Below, piece by piece: positions 1 through 7,782 of a DNA stretch of 23,593 bases (positions are counted from its first letter, which is position 1; every line of letters begins with the position of its first letter). Position numbers and translations under genes: made by a program. The stretch lies in the NCBI GenBank assembly GCA_045129695.1, contig JBGVJZ010000030.1, positions 1 to 23,593 on the forward strand. Direction: 5' to 3'. The notes beneath the pieces were generated by a model. That model was not told the origin of the DNA. It saw nothing but the letters and a program-made list of their open reading frames with translations, and made no database searches. This stretch comes from Eshraghiella sp045129695. GTDB lineage: Bacteria; Bacillota; Clostridia; Lachnospirales; Lachnospiraceae.

Positions 1-125
1 GTGCGCCCAATTTTAAGGGAAACACTCCAAAATAAAGGTTATAACCGGAAGTTTCCAGTGATATTCTCACTGGATTACTGAAAAAAATGACAAAATAGGA
101 TAATGCTGAAAATAAAGCTAATTAA
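1..125. other. Non-coding left edge with a hairpin
   Basis: I see no convincing gene here. A perfect 7-bp inverted repeat, TCCAGTG/CACTGGA, lies at 54-60 and 68-74. An 8-bp inverted pair, AGGGAAAC/GTTTCCCT, lies at 16-23 and 131-138. Neither is followed by a clear T-run, so I do not call a terminator. The edge could be an intergenic gap of the element or the end of an insertion sequence starting outside the window; the sequence shown cannot decide. Confidence 0.3.
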
Positions 126-406
126 TCAGCGTTTCCCTAGAGCTATTTTCCTAATAAGCTCGACTGTGTCGGGTTCAACATTTCTTTTGCTCTTTTCGCC
201 AAACATATCTTCAAGAGCCTTGTCTAATGCTTCCACTCGTTTCTTGTGTGTAACATATTTTCTGCCGCCACATCATTAGCAAGTTCCTGTGTCCATATAT
301 CCGGAATCCTTACAGTAAGTATCTGTTTACAAAATCTGCATGTTCCGGTTGTGTCTTTCATTACCTCGCCGTCCTCTGCGGCTTCTCTTACTTCATCAAT
401 TAACAT
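126..406 (-). pseudogene. Small phage-type protein with zinc-like CxxC motif, frameshifted
   Basis: Translation from 406 gives a protein containing TGTCRFCKQ, a single CxxC knuckle, followed by DIWTQELANDVAAE. It then shifts out of frame and stops at 224. If one A is added to the A-run at 258-261 (minus-strand AAAA), the frame continues as KYVTHKKRVEALDKALEDMF and runs to a stop at 126-128, giving about 93 residues. The restored tail is charged and helical, like a normal gene end, so the break is probably a one-base deletion or a sequencing error in a homopolymer. The gene starts just after the ASCH-type gene (417-1142) in the same leftward operon. Function is unknown. I infer a small zinc-binding phage accessory protein from the CxxC only. 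Confidence 0.6.
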
Positions 407-416
407 AGTGACCTCC

Positions 417-1142
417 TTAAATCTCTATTTTTTCAAATTCAATTACCCATACATATGGGTTCGCATCCCAACCGTATATGTCTAACTGGTCTTTTTTTAT
501 GGTGCTATTCCATATCATTTCAAAGCGTTCTTTATACGCTACTAGCGTCCAACCACCCTGAGCCATAGGATGTACTTTTACACTCCTGTCAGTAGGATAA
601 GTGTTGTCATCTAAAACACCCTCTTTTTTAAAGTCCTCTTTAGTAGACATATCCTGTAACCGTTCCAAACTCACATCCGTTACTCTTAAAAATATCCTTG
701 CCGCTTCCTTAGGCATATGTATGGACGGGTGCCATGTTGGATAAGTGCTACTCATCCATTTTTTAACAAAAGAGTCGTAATTATCTCTGTTAATTGAATT
801 CGTATTTCCATTCTCAAATTGGATTGTTTTACCCTCTCCACCAGCTTTAAAGCATATATCTGCTGTTGCCTCATATCTATGTGCTCTCCAACATTTCCAT
901 GTTTCTCTTACATACATCACATCGTTAACCTGATAAGGAGCCATTAAATAGCTTGTTATATCCTCTAGCCGCTGATTTTCATAGCACGTACCCTCTGTAT
1001 GTATTGTATATAGTCCGTTCCTCTGTGGCTGTATATTACCGAGTGGTTTTATCACTCGCCTTGTAACGGTCTTTCTGCCCTCTAATATGGCTCTTACCAT
1101 TTCTGTATTAAATAATATTGGTTTCATTTCCTCTGCTGCCAT
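417..1142 (-). CDS. ASCH/PUA-like domain phage protein
   Basis: This 241-aa protein opens with MKPILFNTEMVRAILEGRKT then VTRR. That is the hallmark start of phage proteins with an ASCH (PUA-like) fold, including those labelled morphogenetic or P22-like, and is followed by the VNDVMYVRETWK motif and a C-terminal YVWVIEFEKIE strand. The ASCH fold is linked to nucleic-acid or modified-nucleotide binding; the exact job in this family is not known. The start at 1142 has a GGAGG five bases upstream. A methionine at residue 6 would be closer to the homologous starts but has a less suitable site. It is separated from the HNH-type gene upstream by only nine bases, consistent with co-transcription. Confidence 0.75.
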   Translation of the reverse strand: MAAEEMKPILFNTEMVRAILEGRKTVTRRVIKPLGNIQPQRNGLYTIHTEGTCYENQRLEDITSYLMAPYQVNDVMYVRETWKCWRAHRYEATADICFKAGGEGKTIQFENGNTNSINRDNYDSFVKKWMSSTYPTWHPSIHMPKEAARIFLRVTDVSLERLQDMSTKEDFKKEGVLDDNTYPTDRSVKVHPMAQGGWTLVAYKERFEMIWNSTIKKDQLDIYGWDANPYVWVIEFEKIEI

Positions 1143-1151
1143 AATTACCTC

Positions 1152-1433
1152 CTATAGCCACGATTTTCCAAATTCGCGAATAAAATAATCTCTGCTGCCG
1201 ATATTTTCTTCGAAATATCTCTGTGCCATCTGCTTAAGCTGAATGTCTTTTTCTTTGTTGAAATGGACTCCCGCATTACTTAAGTTGTGATGAGGACCAC
1301 AGAGCCATACCTTTAAGCCATATTGTTCCGATTTGCGTCTGTTTGCAGTTCCTTCAAAGATATGGTGGCTGTGAAGTCCCCGGGTAGAATTACAGAAAAA
1401 ACAAGTCTTATTTTTCTGAAATACTGATTTCAT
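1152..1433 (-). CDS. HNH-like zinc-finger phage protein
   Basis: This 93-aa protein carries CFFCNSTRGLHSHHIFEGTA near the N-terminus and VWLCGPHHNLSNAGVHFN in the middle. The Cys pairs and paired His are those of a small HNH or recombination-nuclease-like zinc fold common in Firmicute phages. Such proteins are probably DNA-binding or nicking enzymes in replication or recombination, but no specific activity is assigned. The ATG at 1433 overlaps the stop of the upstream DUF4406 gene (ATGA), so translation is coupled. Confidence 0.7.
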   Translation of the reverse strand: MKSVFQKNKTCFFCNSTRGLHSHHIFEGTANRRKSEQYGLKVWLCGPHHNLSNAGVHFNKEKDIQLKQMAQRYFEENIGSRDYFIREFGKSWL

Positions 1434-1738
1434 ACAAACCCTGCCTTTCCATCTTCAAATACAATCATCATCTCCCTGCGGATGGCTGTGGCTATCTCTT
1501 CCGCACAGCCTTCACTGTTCCGCCAGCCATTAAGCACATATACAGCATCACACATATGCATCATACATATTGAGGTTTTCATGTATTCTTCATGGGTTGT
1601 GTCCTTTGGAAGTTCTGCATTGACCTTTGCAGGATTTACACAGATATATCCGTTACGTGTTAAGTATTCCTCTGCTGCCGCAAATCGCTCCATATAATCC
1701 GTTGTCCCCGTTATAGGACCACTTATGTATATTCTCAT
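1430..1738 (-). CDS. DUF4406 (nucleoside deoxyribosyltransferase-like) protein
   Basis: This 102-aa protein begins MRIYISGPITGTTDY, has NPAKVNAELP in the centre and CDAVYVLNGWRNSEGCAEE towards the end. These are the signature segments of DUF4406, a small Rossmann-like family related to nucleoside 2-deoxyribosyltransferases and frequent in phages. A role in nucleotide salvage or base exchange is plausible but not proven for the family. The conserved SGPITG loop and the S-E-G-C-A-E-E segment are both present, so the fold looks intact. Its start overlaps the upstream stop in TAATG at 1738, and its end overlaps the HNH-like gene. Confidence 0.85.
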   Translation of the reverse strand: MRIYISGPITGTTDYMERFAAAEEYLTRNGYICVNPAKVNAELPKDTTHEEYMKTSICMMHMCDAVYVLNGWRNSEGCAEEIATAIRREMMIVFEDGKAGFV

Positions 1739-3000
1739 TAATCTTCATTCTCCTCTGCTATGGCATTTTTATTAAGTTTTTCCAATATCTCCTCTATCTT
1801 CTGCGTGTGTACAATAGCGGCAGAATAACATTCATCCTTTGTATATCTCAAAAGTTCTCCTGTTCGGAATTCAATATCTTCCAAATAGGCTTTTTTCTGA
1901 CCCTCAGAAAGTCTGTCCGCTTTTGTATTTATGCGGGTTTCCGGACTTTCTACTGCTGCCAATTTGCCCTCATTTTCCTCTACAACAACCTCTGCATTAG
2001 TCTCAATAGGTGTTTTTGTGTCATTTATTGATACATTTTCCACCTTTTCAGGCTCTTTTTTAGATGTATCACATCCCTTGTCCGCTTTTGCATTTTCGGG
2101 CTTTTTCGGAGTTTTTGCCTTGGTAACCTTGGAAGGTTTCTTAGGTGCCGGTTTTTTATCCTCTTTAGGTGGCTCCATTGGTTGCACCGGTGCAACTTCC
2201 GGCTTTTTCTCTTCCGGATATGGTTCTTCGTATATCTGTTCCCAGTTATCCTTATCCGTAATATCCGTATTGATGATTGCACGGCATATAGAATAAATGT
2301 CTTTCCATGTGAAAATCTCTTTTTCGCCACTTCTTGCATCTGTTATAGCCACCTTCTCATCGTTTTCCTTGGTAGTCAAAAACTTTCTGCCCTCGCCCTG
2401 GATACGAACCGAGTGGAAGCTGTCGCCGGATGGTGCCAATGCATCCATAATGTCTTCATCCTCGCCACCGTATTTAACCTGATGATGCAAAAAGCAAAAC
2501 AGCTTAACATCATCATGGAACAGCTGATGCAGGACCTTATTAAGAACTGTCGGCATTGACTCTTGCACTTCGTCCTTACCCTCTAGGTAAACCTCTATTG
2601 GTGTTATTTTCTCCTCTGCTTCCATTTCCTCTTTGACCGCCTGTATCTCTGCTTTGGAGTAGTTAGGGGTTAATTCCTCTACAACTGTTTCAGGAAGAGT
2701 AAGCATCATGGCAAGCTTAGCGTAACCAAACGCTTTGTACTGGTCCTGAAGACAATCGGAATAACCATCCTTAGAAAATCGGTCATTGATATTAATGAAT
2801 CGGGATACCTGACTCTTATCTAAGCCATATTCTGCGGCCGCAAAATCATTTACATTGGCATATTCTGATTCTGTGAGAATATCCGTATCTCTTGCTATCT
2901 TCAGGAGATATCCTATTCTCACAAAGCTTTGCGCCGACTTCTCCAGTTCTGTGTCAAGCTCACGCTTGAAATCGTTATATGTTTTCTGTGTTAATTCCAT
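1738..3000 (-). CDS. Putative DNA-binding phage protein with disordered Lys/Pro tail
   Basis: This is a 420-aa protein. Residues 1-130 are helical and include LTESEYANVNDFAAAEYGLD followed by KSQVSRFININDRFS. That segment reads like a helix-turn-helix of the ParB/KorB or DUF3102 kind, where choice of a site is tied to host-like competence or partition functions. Residues 265-345 are rich in Lys, Pro and Glu and are predicted to be disordered; the last ~60 residues are again helical. Residues 269-274 (VAPVQP) are encoded by the 16-bp palindrome discussed in the findings. The start has GGAGG in the end of the PcfJ-like gene, one base after its stop. Function unknown; a DNA-binding replication or partition accessory is an inference. 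Confidence 0.6.
   Translation of the reverse strand: MELTQKTYNDFKRELDTELEKSAQSFVRIGYLLKIARDTDILTESEYANVNDFAAAEYGLDKSQVSRFININDRFSKDGYSDCLQDQYKAFGYAKLAMMLTLPETVVEELTPNYSKAEIQAVKEEMEAEEKITPIEVYLEGKDEVQESMPTVLNKVLHQLFHDDVKLFCFLHHQVKYGGEDEDIMDALAPSGDSFHSVRIQGEGRKFLTTKENDEKVAITDARSGEKEIFTWKDIYSICRAIINTDITDKDNWEQIYEEPYPEEKKPEVAPVQPMEPPKEDKKPAPKKPSKVTKAKTPKKPENAKADKGCDTSKKEPEKVENVSINDTKTPIETNAEVVVEENEGKLAAVESPETRINTKADRLSEGQKKAYLEDIEFRTGELLRYTKDECYSAAIVHTQKIEEILEKLNKNAIAEENED
2181..2196. repeat. 16-bp palindrome, copy 1 (in coding sequence)
   Basis: GTTGCACCGGTGCAAC lies in frame inside the disordered tail of the 1738-3000 gene and encodes part of VAPVQP. Confidence 0.7.
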
Positions 3001-3001
3001 T

Positions 3002-5155
3002 TTAGATAACCTCCATTAAATCACTTTCTAGTACATCTGCCAGAAGCTGTCCTTGCAGTTTTCCATGCCATACTACTTTTTTATCCTTGCGAAGCTGGCT
3101 GTAATTCTTCTTACGTGCTTCGGCACTCTTCTTTGCCAGTTCCTTATCCTCTTCGGATAAACGCTTTTTAATCTCCTGCTGCCACTTTTTAAGAAATGGA
3201 ATCGCAGCATCCAAATCTTTATTCTGGTTATCTCCGGTGGTACGTTTCTGTCTTATAGTTCCGTTAGGCTCAATCTCCAAGGTGTACCATGGTGTGTCTA
3301 TATCGCATTTACGCCTTAGGAATACCAGATAAGCCTCCCTCTGATTGATACGGTCAAAATAAAAATCACAACGATGTATGCAATGGTTAAGAATGGTGCC
3401 TTCAAGGAATATGTCCATTATGCTCTTAGGTGCCACTACGGCATATTCATCATCCGACCATTCATACTTAGTTAGCTCCGTGCACACCGTATTAATATCC
3501 GGATATTCTTTAAGTCTCTTTGCAGCTTCACGCTCCATATCCTTTTTATTGGCAAGAGCTATCATATCAGCATGAGCCTTATTAATATTCTTAGGTTTAA
3601 AAAACTGCTCTTTAGTGATATCCACCTTAGCTCGCTTTGCCATATCAAGATAATCTCTCCAGGTTATTCTAAGCTGTCTTATATTCTCTCCTGTAACCTC
3701 AGTCTGCTTAATCAGATAATTCATAACCTTAACCGGAGTCATCTTATCCAGAATAAAATCAAAATCATACGGTTTAAGCTCCTGCTGCCCGTAGAAATCA
3801 ATCAATTTATCCGGCCACTGAGTATTAGCTTCTTTTTCGTACTGTAGCCATTTGAGAGCATCCACACCGCCTTTTATGGCTTTTAATCTTTTAAGTCTTG
3901 CACTGTCTATCTTTAAGAGCTTAGGCAGCTCTGTCTGGCTCTCATTGAGAAGCGTCCTATCATAGCTGATATTTAGAATTTCCTTTGCAAGTCTGTATAA
4001 ATCTGCTTTTACTGACATTTCTATTGCAGGGTTATGTAATTCAGTCTTCAGATAATTGCATATATCGATATTGCGGTGGTGTTTTCTCATAATCATATAC
4101 GCTGTTGGCCACTTACTACGTCTGAATACTGCTGCCACATTCTTTTGATACATTGGATATGATGCCATTCCACCTTGTGCCCAGTTGTTTGTAACCCAGC
4201 GGTTACATCTTTGCTTATACATCTCGAACACGTAAGTAGTCATACCACCTTTATAAAAAACAACTCTTCTTACCTCATAGGTTCTAAGTTTATTAAGTCC
4301 ACTTGCAGGATTATTGGCGTAATAATCCGTACTCACATGAAAATATCTGATTACAAGCCCGTCCTCATAGTTCTGTATCAGGCCTGCGTGACCGCCATGT
4401 ACAAATATGTGGTCAAGCTTTGCTTTACTTTTGTACACAATAGGAGTCTTGCATTCAGGACATTTATCCTCTTTGTTGTATTTTGGACTAATTCCGGTCA
4501 CTTCCTTGCAGCAACAAGTGCAATATCCCTTATTCTGTCCTTTGCAGTCATAATCGTAAAATATGTAATGCTCTTTAATTCCCTTCTGAAGGCAAAACAA
4601 CTTGAAGTCTTTTGGAAGTTCTGCATTAACCTTTGCCATAGCCGCATCCCAAGCGGCGGTCTCGCGCTTATACTTTTCATCCTTACGCTGCTCATTAATC
4701 CTTTTCTGCCATTCCATTATTCCTTTATATCCGCCCTCTGACACCTTAAGTTCTCTTTTGATGGTTTTGATACCTTCGGGGTTCATATAGCTTAAATAGT
4801 CATAATCGTAACGTATACGCCAATAATCGTAAAGGTTATGAATCATTGCAGTGCGCCATACCCAGCCTTTCTTGGTGCGTTCTCTTGATATCCATTCCTC
4901 ACCTTCGGGATTAATGAATATTTCGTAACGCGGATCCATAATACCGGCGTTTAGGTCTGTCGGTGTAAACAGAGCTACCTTGATTATTCCACCTAAGCAC
5001 TGACAGCGCATTGCACAACCGTAACGATATCTATTAACTCGCTTTGAATTAGTGTAAAATGAGCTGACTGTCTTTCTTCCCGGTTCAATTATCCTCTTAA
5101 CCATTGATGGAGTCGCTCTAAGAGTTCTTAGCTTTTCCAGTTCGCTTTTTCTCAT
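3002..5155 (-). CDS. PcfJ-like protein
   Basis: This 717-aa protein has a cysteine cluster (YCTCCCKEVTG, then CPECKTP) around residues 205-245, which looks like a zinc ribbon. Its C-terminal block ILNHCIHRCDFYF...REAYLVFLRRK...PWYTLEI matches the PcfJ-like family, first described from the enterococcal conjugative plasmid pCF10 and common in Clostridia mobile elements. The biochemical role is unknown. I prefer the ATG at 5155 over the upstream GTG at 5161 because AGGAG lies nine bases before the ATG and only three before the GTG. The first ~35 bases overlap the DUF7666 gene upstream, and its end abuts the next gene, so it is an internal operon member. Confidence 0.8.
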   Translation of the reverse strand: MRKSELEKLRTLRATPSMVKRIIEPGRKTVSSFYTNSKRVNRYRYGCAMRCQCLGGIIKVALFTPTDLNAGIMDPRYEIFINPEGEEWISRERTKKGWVWRTAMIHNLYDYWRIRYDYDYLSYMNPEGIKTIKRELKVSEGGYKGIMEWQKRINEQRKDEKYKRETAAWDAAMAKVNAELPKDFKLFCLQKGIKEHYIFYDYDCKGQNKGYCTCCCKEVTGISPKYNKEDKCPECKTPIVYKSKAKLDHIFVHGGHAGLIQNYEDGLVIRYFHVSTDYYANNPASGLNKLRTYEVRRVVFYKGGMTTYVFEMYKQRCNRWVTNNWAQGGMASYPMYQKNVAAVFRRSKWPTAYMIMRKHHRNIDICNYLKTELHNPAIEMSVKADLYRLAKEILNISYDRTLLNESQTELPKLLKIDSARLKRLKAIKGGVDALKWLQYEKEANTQWPDKLIDFYGQQELKPYDFDFILDKMTPVKVMNYLIKQTEVTGENIRQLRITWRDYLDMAKRAKVDITKEQFFKPKNINKAHADMIALANKKDMEREAAKRLKEYPDINTVCTELTKYEWSDDEYAVVAPKSIMDIFLEGTILNHCIHRCDFYFDRINQREAYLVFLRRKCDIDTPWYTLEIEPNGTIRQKRTTGDNQNKDLDAAIPFLKKWQQEIKKRLSEEDKELAKKSAEARKKNYSQLRKDKKVVWHGKLQGQLLADVLESDLMEVI

Positions 5156-5696
5156 GCACACGCTCTCCTCTCACGTTATAGTATTTATCCGGCTTAATTT
5201 CCTTGCCGTCCACCTCATATACTCCAAGTTCCTCTATTGTTCCGTCAGCACCTTCCTTGGCAAGATACAGAACGCTTCCCTTGGTTCCTGCTGCCTTTGG
5301 GTTCTTACCACGTACAATTACATAATCGCCATCTGCTGTGCCTTTATCTTTTCTTACTATAGAACTGTACTTGCGCTTTGGATGCTCCTTCATAAAGATT
5401 AATCCGGCAATAATAAGCTGAGTTTTGGTAATCTCCTTGACAAGTCTAATCTTGGTGCAGGCAATGCGGGAATTGACATCATCCTCATGTATGTCACCTG
5501 CTGCCTGTACGATAAAATAACGGTCATCATCATTACTGTAATAACAAAGCACATCCAACGGGTTATCAGTGCAGTGAAAGCCTGTATTACAACACTGGGC
5601 TTTCTTCTCTGTATGCCATTTATTAATTTTAAACTGATATGTACCTCTTCCCATGGTGCAGGTCAGATTATTTCTAAATCCCTTATATGCTTTCAT
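5118..5696 (-). CDS. DUF7666-like phage protein
   Basis: Starting at the ATG at 5696 gives 192 residues beginning MKAYKGFRNNLTC, with GFHCTDNPLDVLCYYSNDD around residues 40-60 and an SRIACTKIRL segment. The start, the GFHxxxxPLDVL block and the later S-x-I-x-x-x-K-I pattern match the DUF7666 domain found in phages and mobile elements, whose function is unknown. A longer reading frame begins at 5744, but GGAGG sits five bases before 5696 and the family starts at this methionine. It overlaps the AcrIIA9-like gene by 14 bases and the PcfJ-like gene by about 38, indicating translational coupling. Confidence 0.7.
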   Translation of the reverse strand: MKAYKGFRNNLTCTMGRGTYQFKINKWHTEKKAQCCNTGFHCTDNPLDVLCYYSNDDDRYFIVQAAGDIHEDDVNSRIACTKIRLVKEITKTQLIIAGLIFMKEHPKRKYSSIVRKDKGTADGDYVIVRGKNPKAAGTKGSVLYLAKEGADGTIEELGVYEVDGKEIKPDKYYNVRGERVHEKKRTGKAKNS

Positions 5697-6180
5697 TTGC
5701 ACCTCCAAGGTAATATTCCTTAATAAGCTTCTTAGCTGTTCCAATACCAGGGATTCCTAACGTGACCTTGTAATTGATGTTGCAGGCTTTAAGAATATCT
5801 GCATCCACAGGCTTAGCATTCTTAAAGCTCCACTTTACAAGCTCTGCTATGCAGCCTTTAAGGCTCTTGTCCTTTTTCAATATTGCCTTTGCCATATCCG
5901 GATTCTCGAGAACTGTAGCTTTAATATAAGCCACCCAATCCTCCATAATCTCATAAGGCTTAAGCTCCGCACTCTCAATCTCCAGTCTGCCGGTGGCTGC
6001 ACAATACGGAGTTGCTAATATAGTGATTACTCCGTCTATAAAATCCTCTGCATCCTCTTTATCTAGTCCATTCTCTCTGGCAAGCTCCTTAATTCCTTCA
6101 TAATTCTTCGCAACAAGTAGCTCTGCTGCCTTTTCATTCATCTCTTCTACAGTGTTAAATTTTCCAAATTTATCAAACAT
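5683..6180 (-). CDS. AcrIIA9-like family protein (candidate anti-CRISPR)
   Basis: This acidic 165-aa protein begins MFDKFGKFNTVEEMNEKAAE, continues ARENGLDKEDAEDFIDG, and ends with VTLGIPGIGTAKKLIKEYYLG. I recognise this pattern as the family annotated as Cas9-inhibitor AcrIIA9-like, which is widespread in Clostridia phages and conjugative elements beside PcfJ genes. Only a few members have been tested against Cas9, so family membership does not prove inhibition. The C-terminal basic KKLIKEYYLG end and the D/E-rich middle are intact. The ATG at 6180 overlaps the RNase H-like stop and has GAGGAG upstream. It could instead be a replication accessory carrying the family label. Confidence 0.55.
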   Translation of the reverse strand: MFDKFGKFNTVEEMNEKAAELLVAKNYEGIKELARENGLDKEDAEDFIDGVITILATPYCAATGRLEIESAELKPYEIMEDWVAYIKATVLENPDMAKAILKKDKSLKGCIAELVKWSFKNAKPVDADILKACNINYKVTLGIPGIGTAKKLIKEYYLGGANESI

Positions 6181-6610
6181 TTTTACTCCTCATTTCTGTT
6201 TCTCTTATTAACCAATTTTTATAACTGTGTGGTGTCTTTACCTCAAACCGGTACATATGCCGTCCTAACAGTTGCATCACTTCCTGCCATTCGTTCTTAT
6301 AGGTCACTTCGGTTCCTTTGGATGTGAGCCATCCGGATTTAATCCAGTCATCCATCCACTTAATTCCACACTGTATATATTTGCTGTCAGTGTAGATTGT
6401 GAGGTCACAGGCTCTTTTTAACTTACGGAGTGCATATAACAGAGTCTTCAACTCCGCGTGGTTCGCGGTGCACTTTGCCAATGTGCCAAAATCCGTAAGG
6501 GTATAGGGTTCCCTACCATCCATTGGCATTTCAAGCACTATTCCATATGCTCCATCAGATGCACTGACTGTATTTATTGTTGTATGCAGGTAAATGTTTA
6601 CATTATCCAT
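6173..6610 (-). CDS. RNase H-like phage protein, active site probably incomplete
   Basis: This 145-aa protein follows the RNase HI outline: an opening beta strand (DNVNIYLHT), ANHAELKTLLYALRKL with the helix Glu, and LTIYTDSKYIQ with the third-position Asp. The first Asp of the usual TDGS motif is not visible, and the C-terminal region reads VKTPHSYKNWLIRETEMR rather than the usual GHxGxxxNExxD. Two of the four metal-binding carboxylates therefore appear to be lost. Related phage proteins ending in PHSYxxW are common, so the family may have a different role, such as binding RNA-DNA hybrids. The start at 6610 has GGGAGG five bases upstream and overlaps the rep stop by eight bases. A longer frame from 6634 is less likely. 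Confidence 0.7.
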   Translation of the reverse strand: MDNVNIYLHTTINTVSASDGAYGIVLEMPMDGREPYTLTDFGTLAKCTANHAELKTLLYALRKLKRACDLTIYTDSKYIQCGIKWMDDWIKSGWLTSKGTEVTYKNEWQEVMQLLGRHMYRFEVKTPHSYKNWLIRETEMRSKNV

Positions 6611-7412
6611 ATCTGCCTCCCGGTGGTTTATCATCTCTTTTTATCTGTTTAATCCGGACTTCTGTGTATCTAAGGTAGGACATTCCGGTAAAAGGATTAA
6701 TGCCATATTCCAAACTGTCCTTGTCTATGTAGTAGCCTGGCTTTGGCTTGGGTCCTTCCTCAATAAGACGTCTTAATGTCCAGTGTTTAAATTCCTTTCG
6801 TTCCGGTTCAGGCCGGATGAGATTACGTGAACAGGAATATTTAACAAATTCCTTCTGCTCTTCCGGTTCGAAAAAGCTCAACTGTTTCATTACCTTTTTA
6901 TCTGGACGTTTGACTATATACTCTGCAAGGTCTTTATAACCGCCCGCCTCGTATATGTTCTGGTAGTTGGCTCGTCCTTGTGTCCACATATCCTGAATAA
7001 GTACCTCCGTATCAGGTCTGCCTCTTGAACGGTTTATGATTATATGGATGTGGATCCCGCCTCGGCTCCCAATCTCCATACGGTATATGTATTTTAGAGT
7101 CTCACCCAGCTTCTTGTATGCATTACGCAGCTTGGTGAGGAATTTTCTAAAATCCTTCTTGATTTCCTCCAATGGCTTACGTAGTCCCTTGGGGTATTTC
7201 AGCGTGACCCATATGTCATTTGGAAAGAAATTAGCTTTTATAAGATGGCGCATATCTCGTTCCTTGCGTCTCTGATTAACTATAAGTTGCTGTTCGGGTG
7301 TTTTCTTCTGACGTGGTGCTCTTCGCTCTCCCTTTGCACCATAATTTCCCATATAGTGATATTCGTATTCGATAGAATTTGTGAATGTAAATATTAATCT
7401 AGTGTATCCCAT
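6603..7412 (-). CDS. HUH-type rolling-circle replication initiator (Rep)
   Basis: This 269-aa protein carries GGIHIHIIIN at residues 118-127, the two-histidine HUH metal site (H121, H123), preceded by the strand YIYRMEIGSRG. Candidate catalytic tyrosines lie in GGYKDLAEYIVKRP (Y159, Y165). These are the order and spacing of rolling-circle Rep or relaxase-like endonucleases, which nick one strand at an origin and stay bound to the 5' end. Finding it in a lysogeny element points to rolling-circle-type replication for the excised form. A 140-bp non-coding zone with hairpins lies immediately upstream and is the natural origin candidate. The start at 7412 has a weak AGGA site. It is followed by the overlapping RNase H-like gene. 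Confidence 0.75.
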   Translation of the reverse strand: MGYTRLIFTFTNSIEYEYHYMGNYGAKGERRAPRQKKTPEQQLIVNQRRKERDMRHLIKANFFPNDIWVTLKYPKGLRKPLEEIKKDFRKFLTKLRNAYKKLGETLKYIYRMEIGSRGGIHIHIIINRSRGRPDTEVLIQDMWTQGRANYQNIYEAGGYKDLAEYIVKRPDKKVMKQLSFFEPEEQKEFVKYSCSRNLIRPEPERKEFKHWTLRRLIEEGPKPKPGYYIDKDSLEYGINPFTGMSYLRYTEVRIKQIKRDDKPPGGRYG

Positions 7413-7554
7413 TGTAATTTTCCTAACTTTAATATATTTAAGAGTGTTATTAAAAGGGCTTAAACCCTTTGTTTTATTTGACTTTTCAGCCTTGCAATGG
7501 TATACTTAAATTGACCTATTTAAGTGACACCATTGGTGTTGTTAAAGGATGGAT
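7413..7554. other. Hairpin-rich region upstream of rep, candidate replication origin
   Basis: No gene is visible. Four inverted repeats lie close together: AAAGGG/CCCTTT at 7453-7470, ACTTAAAT/ATTTAAGT at 7504-7525 (six-base loop), ACACCA/TGGTGT at 7527-7539, and AAAGGATGGA/TCCATCCTTT at 7544-7568. The last overlaps the end of the next gene and may end its transcript. Rolling-circle origins often sit beside rep and nick inside a hairpin loop, so the 7504-7525 structure is the best guess. No nick site has been identified. Confidence 0.4.
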
Positions 7555-7782
7555 TTACTCCATCCTTTTTCTTATCTTCCTGACCTTCTGACGCTCCTGC
7601 ATCTCCAACTCAAATTGAATTCCGCGTGTTGTGTTATAATATAATTTCCCGTCTGCATCCTGATAATAGATGTATGTGTTGTCTCCAAGCTTCCTTCGTT
7701 CTATTTCTACCGCATCATTTGGTGGATTCAGCCCCGGAAAACTTCTTGCGGAACCGTAGTCAATTTCTTTTTCAATATCCAT
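7555..7782 (-). CDS. Small hypothetical protein
   Basis: This is a 75-aa acidic-then-basic protein of unrecognised family: residues 1-25 contain PGLNPPNDAVEIERR, followed by DNTYIYYQDADGKLYYNTTR and a strongly basic helical end. It has no signal peptide or membrane segment. I chose the ATG at 7782 because GGAGG lies six bases before it; a longer frame starting at 7797 uses that same stretch as coding sequence. It overlaps the end of the lytic transglycosylase gene by about ten bases and precedes the rep hairpin region. Confidence 0.6.
   Translation of the reverse strand: MDIEKEIDYGSARSFPGLNPPNDAVEIERRKLGDNTYIYYQDADGKLYYNTTRGIQFELEMQERQKVRKIRKRME

Noticed and set aside
1..30. Possible insertion-sequence end at the left edge
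   Set aside because: The AGGGAAAC inverted pair is too short and no transposase is visible. It cannot be supported within the window.
4175..4741. 188-aa plus-strand frame opposite the PcfJ-like gene
   Set aside because: It is antisense to a well-supported gene, with no ribosome site and a composition typical of a reverse-strand shadow.
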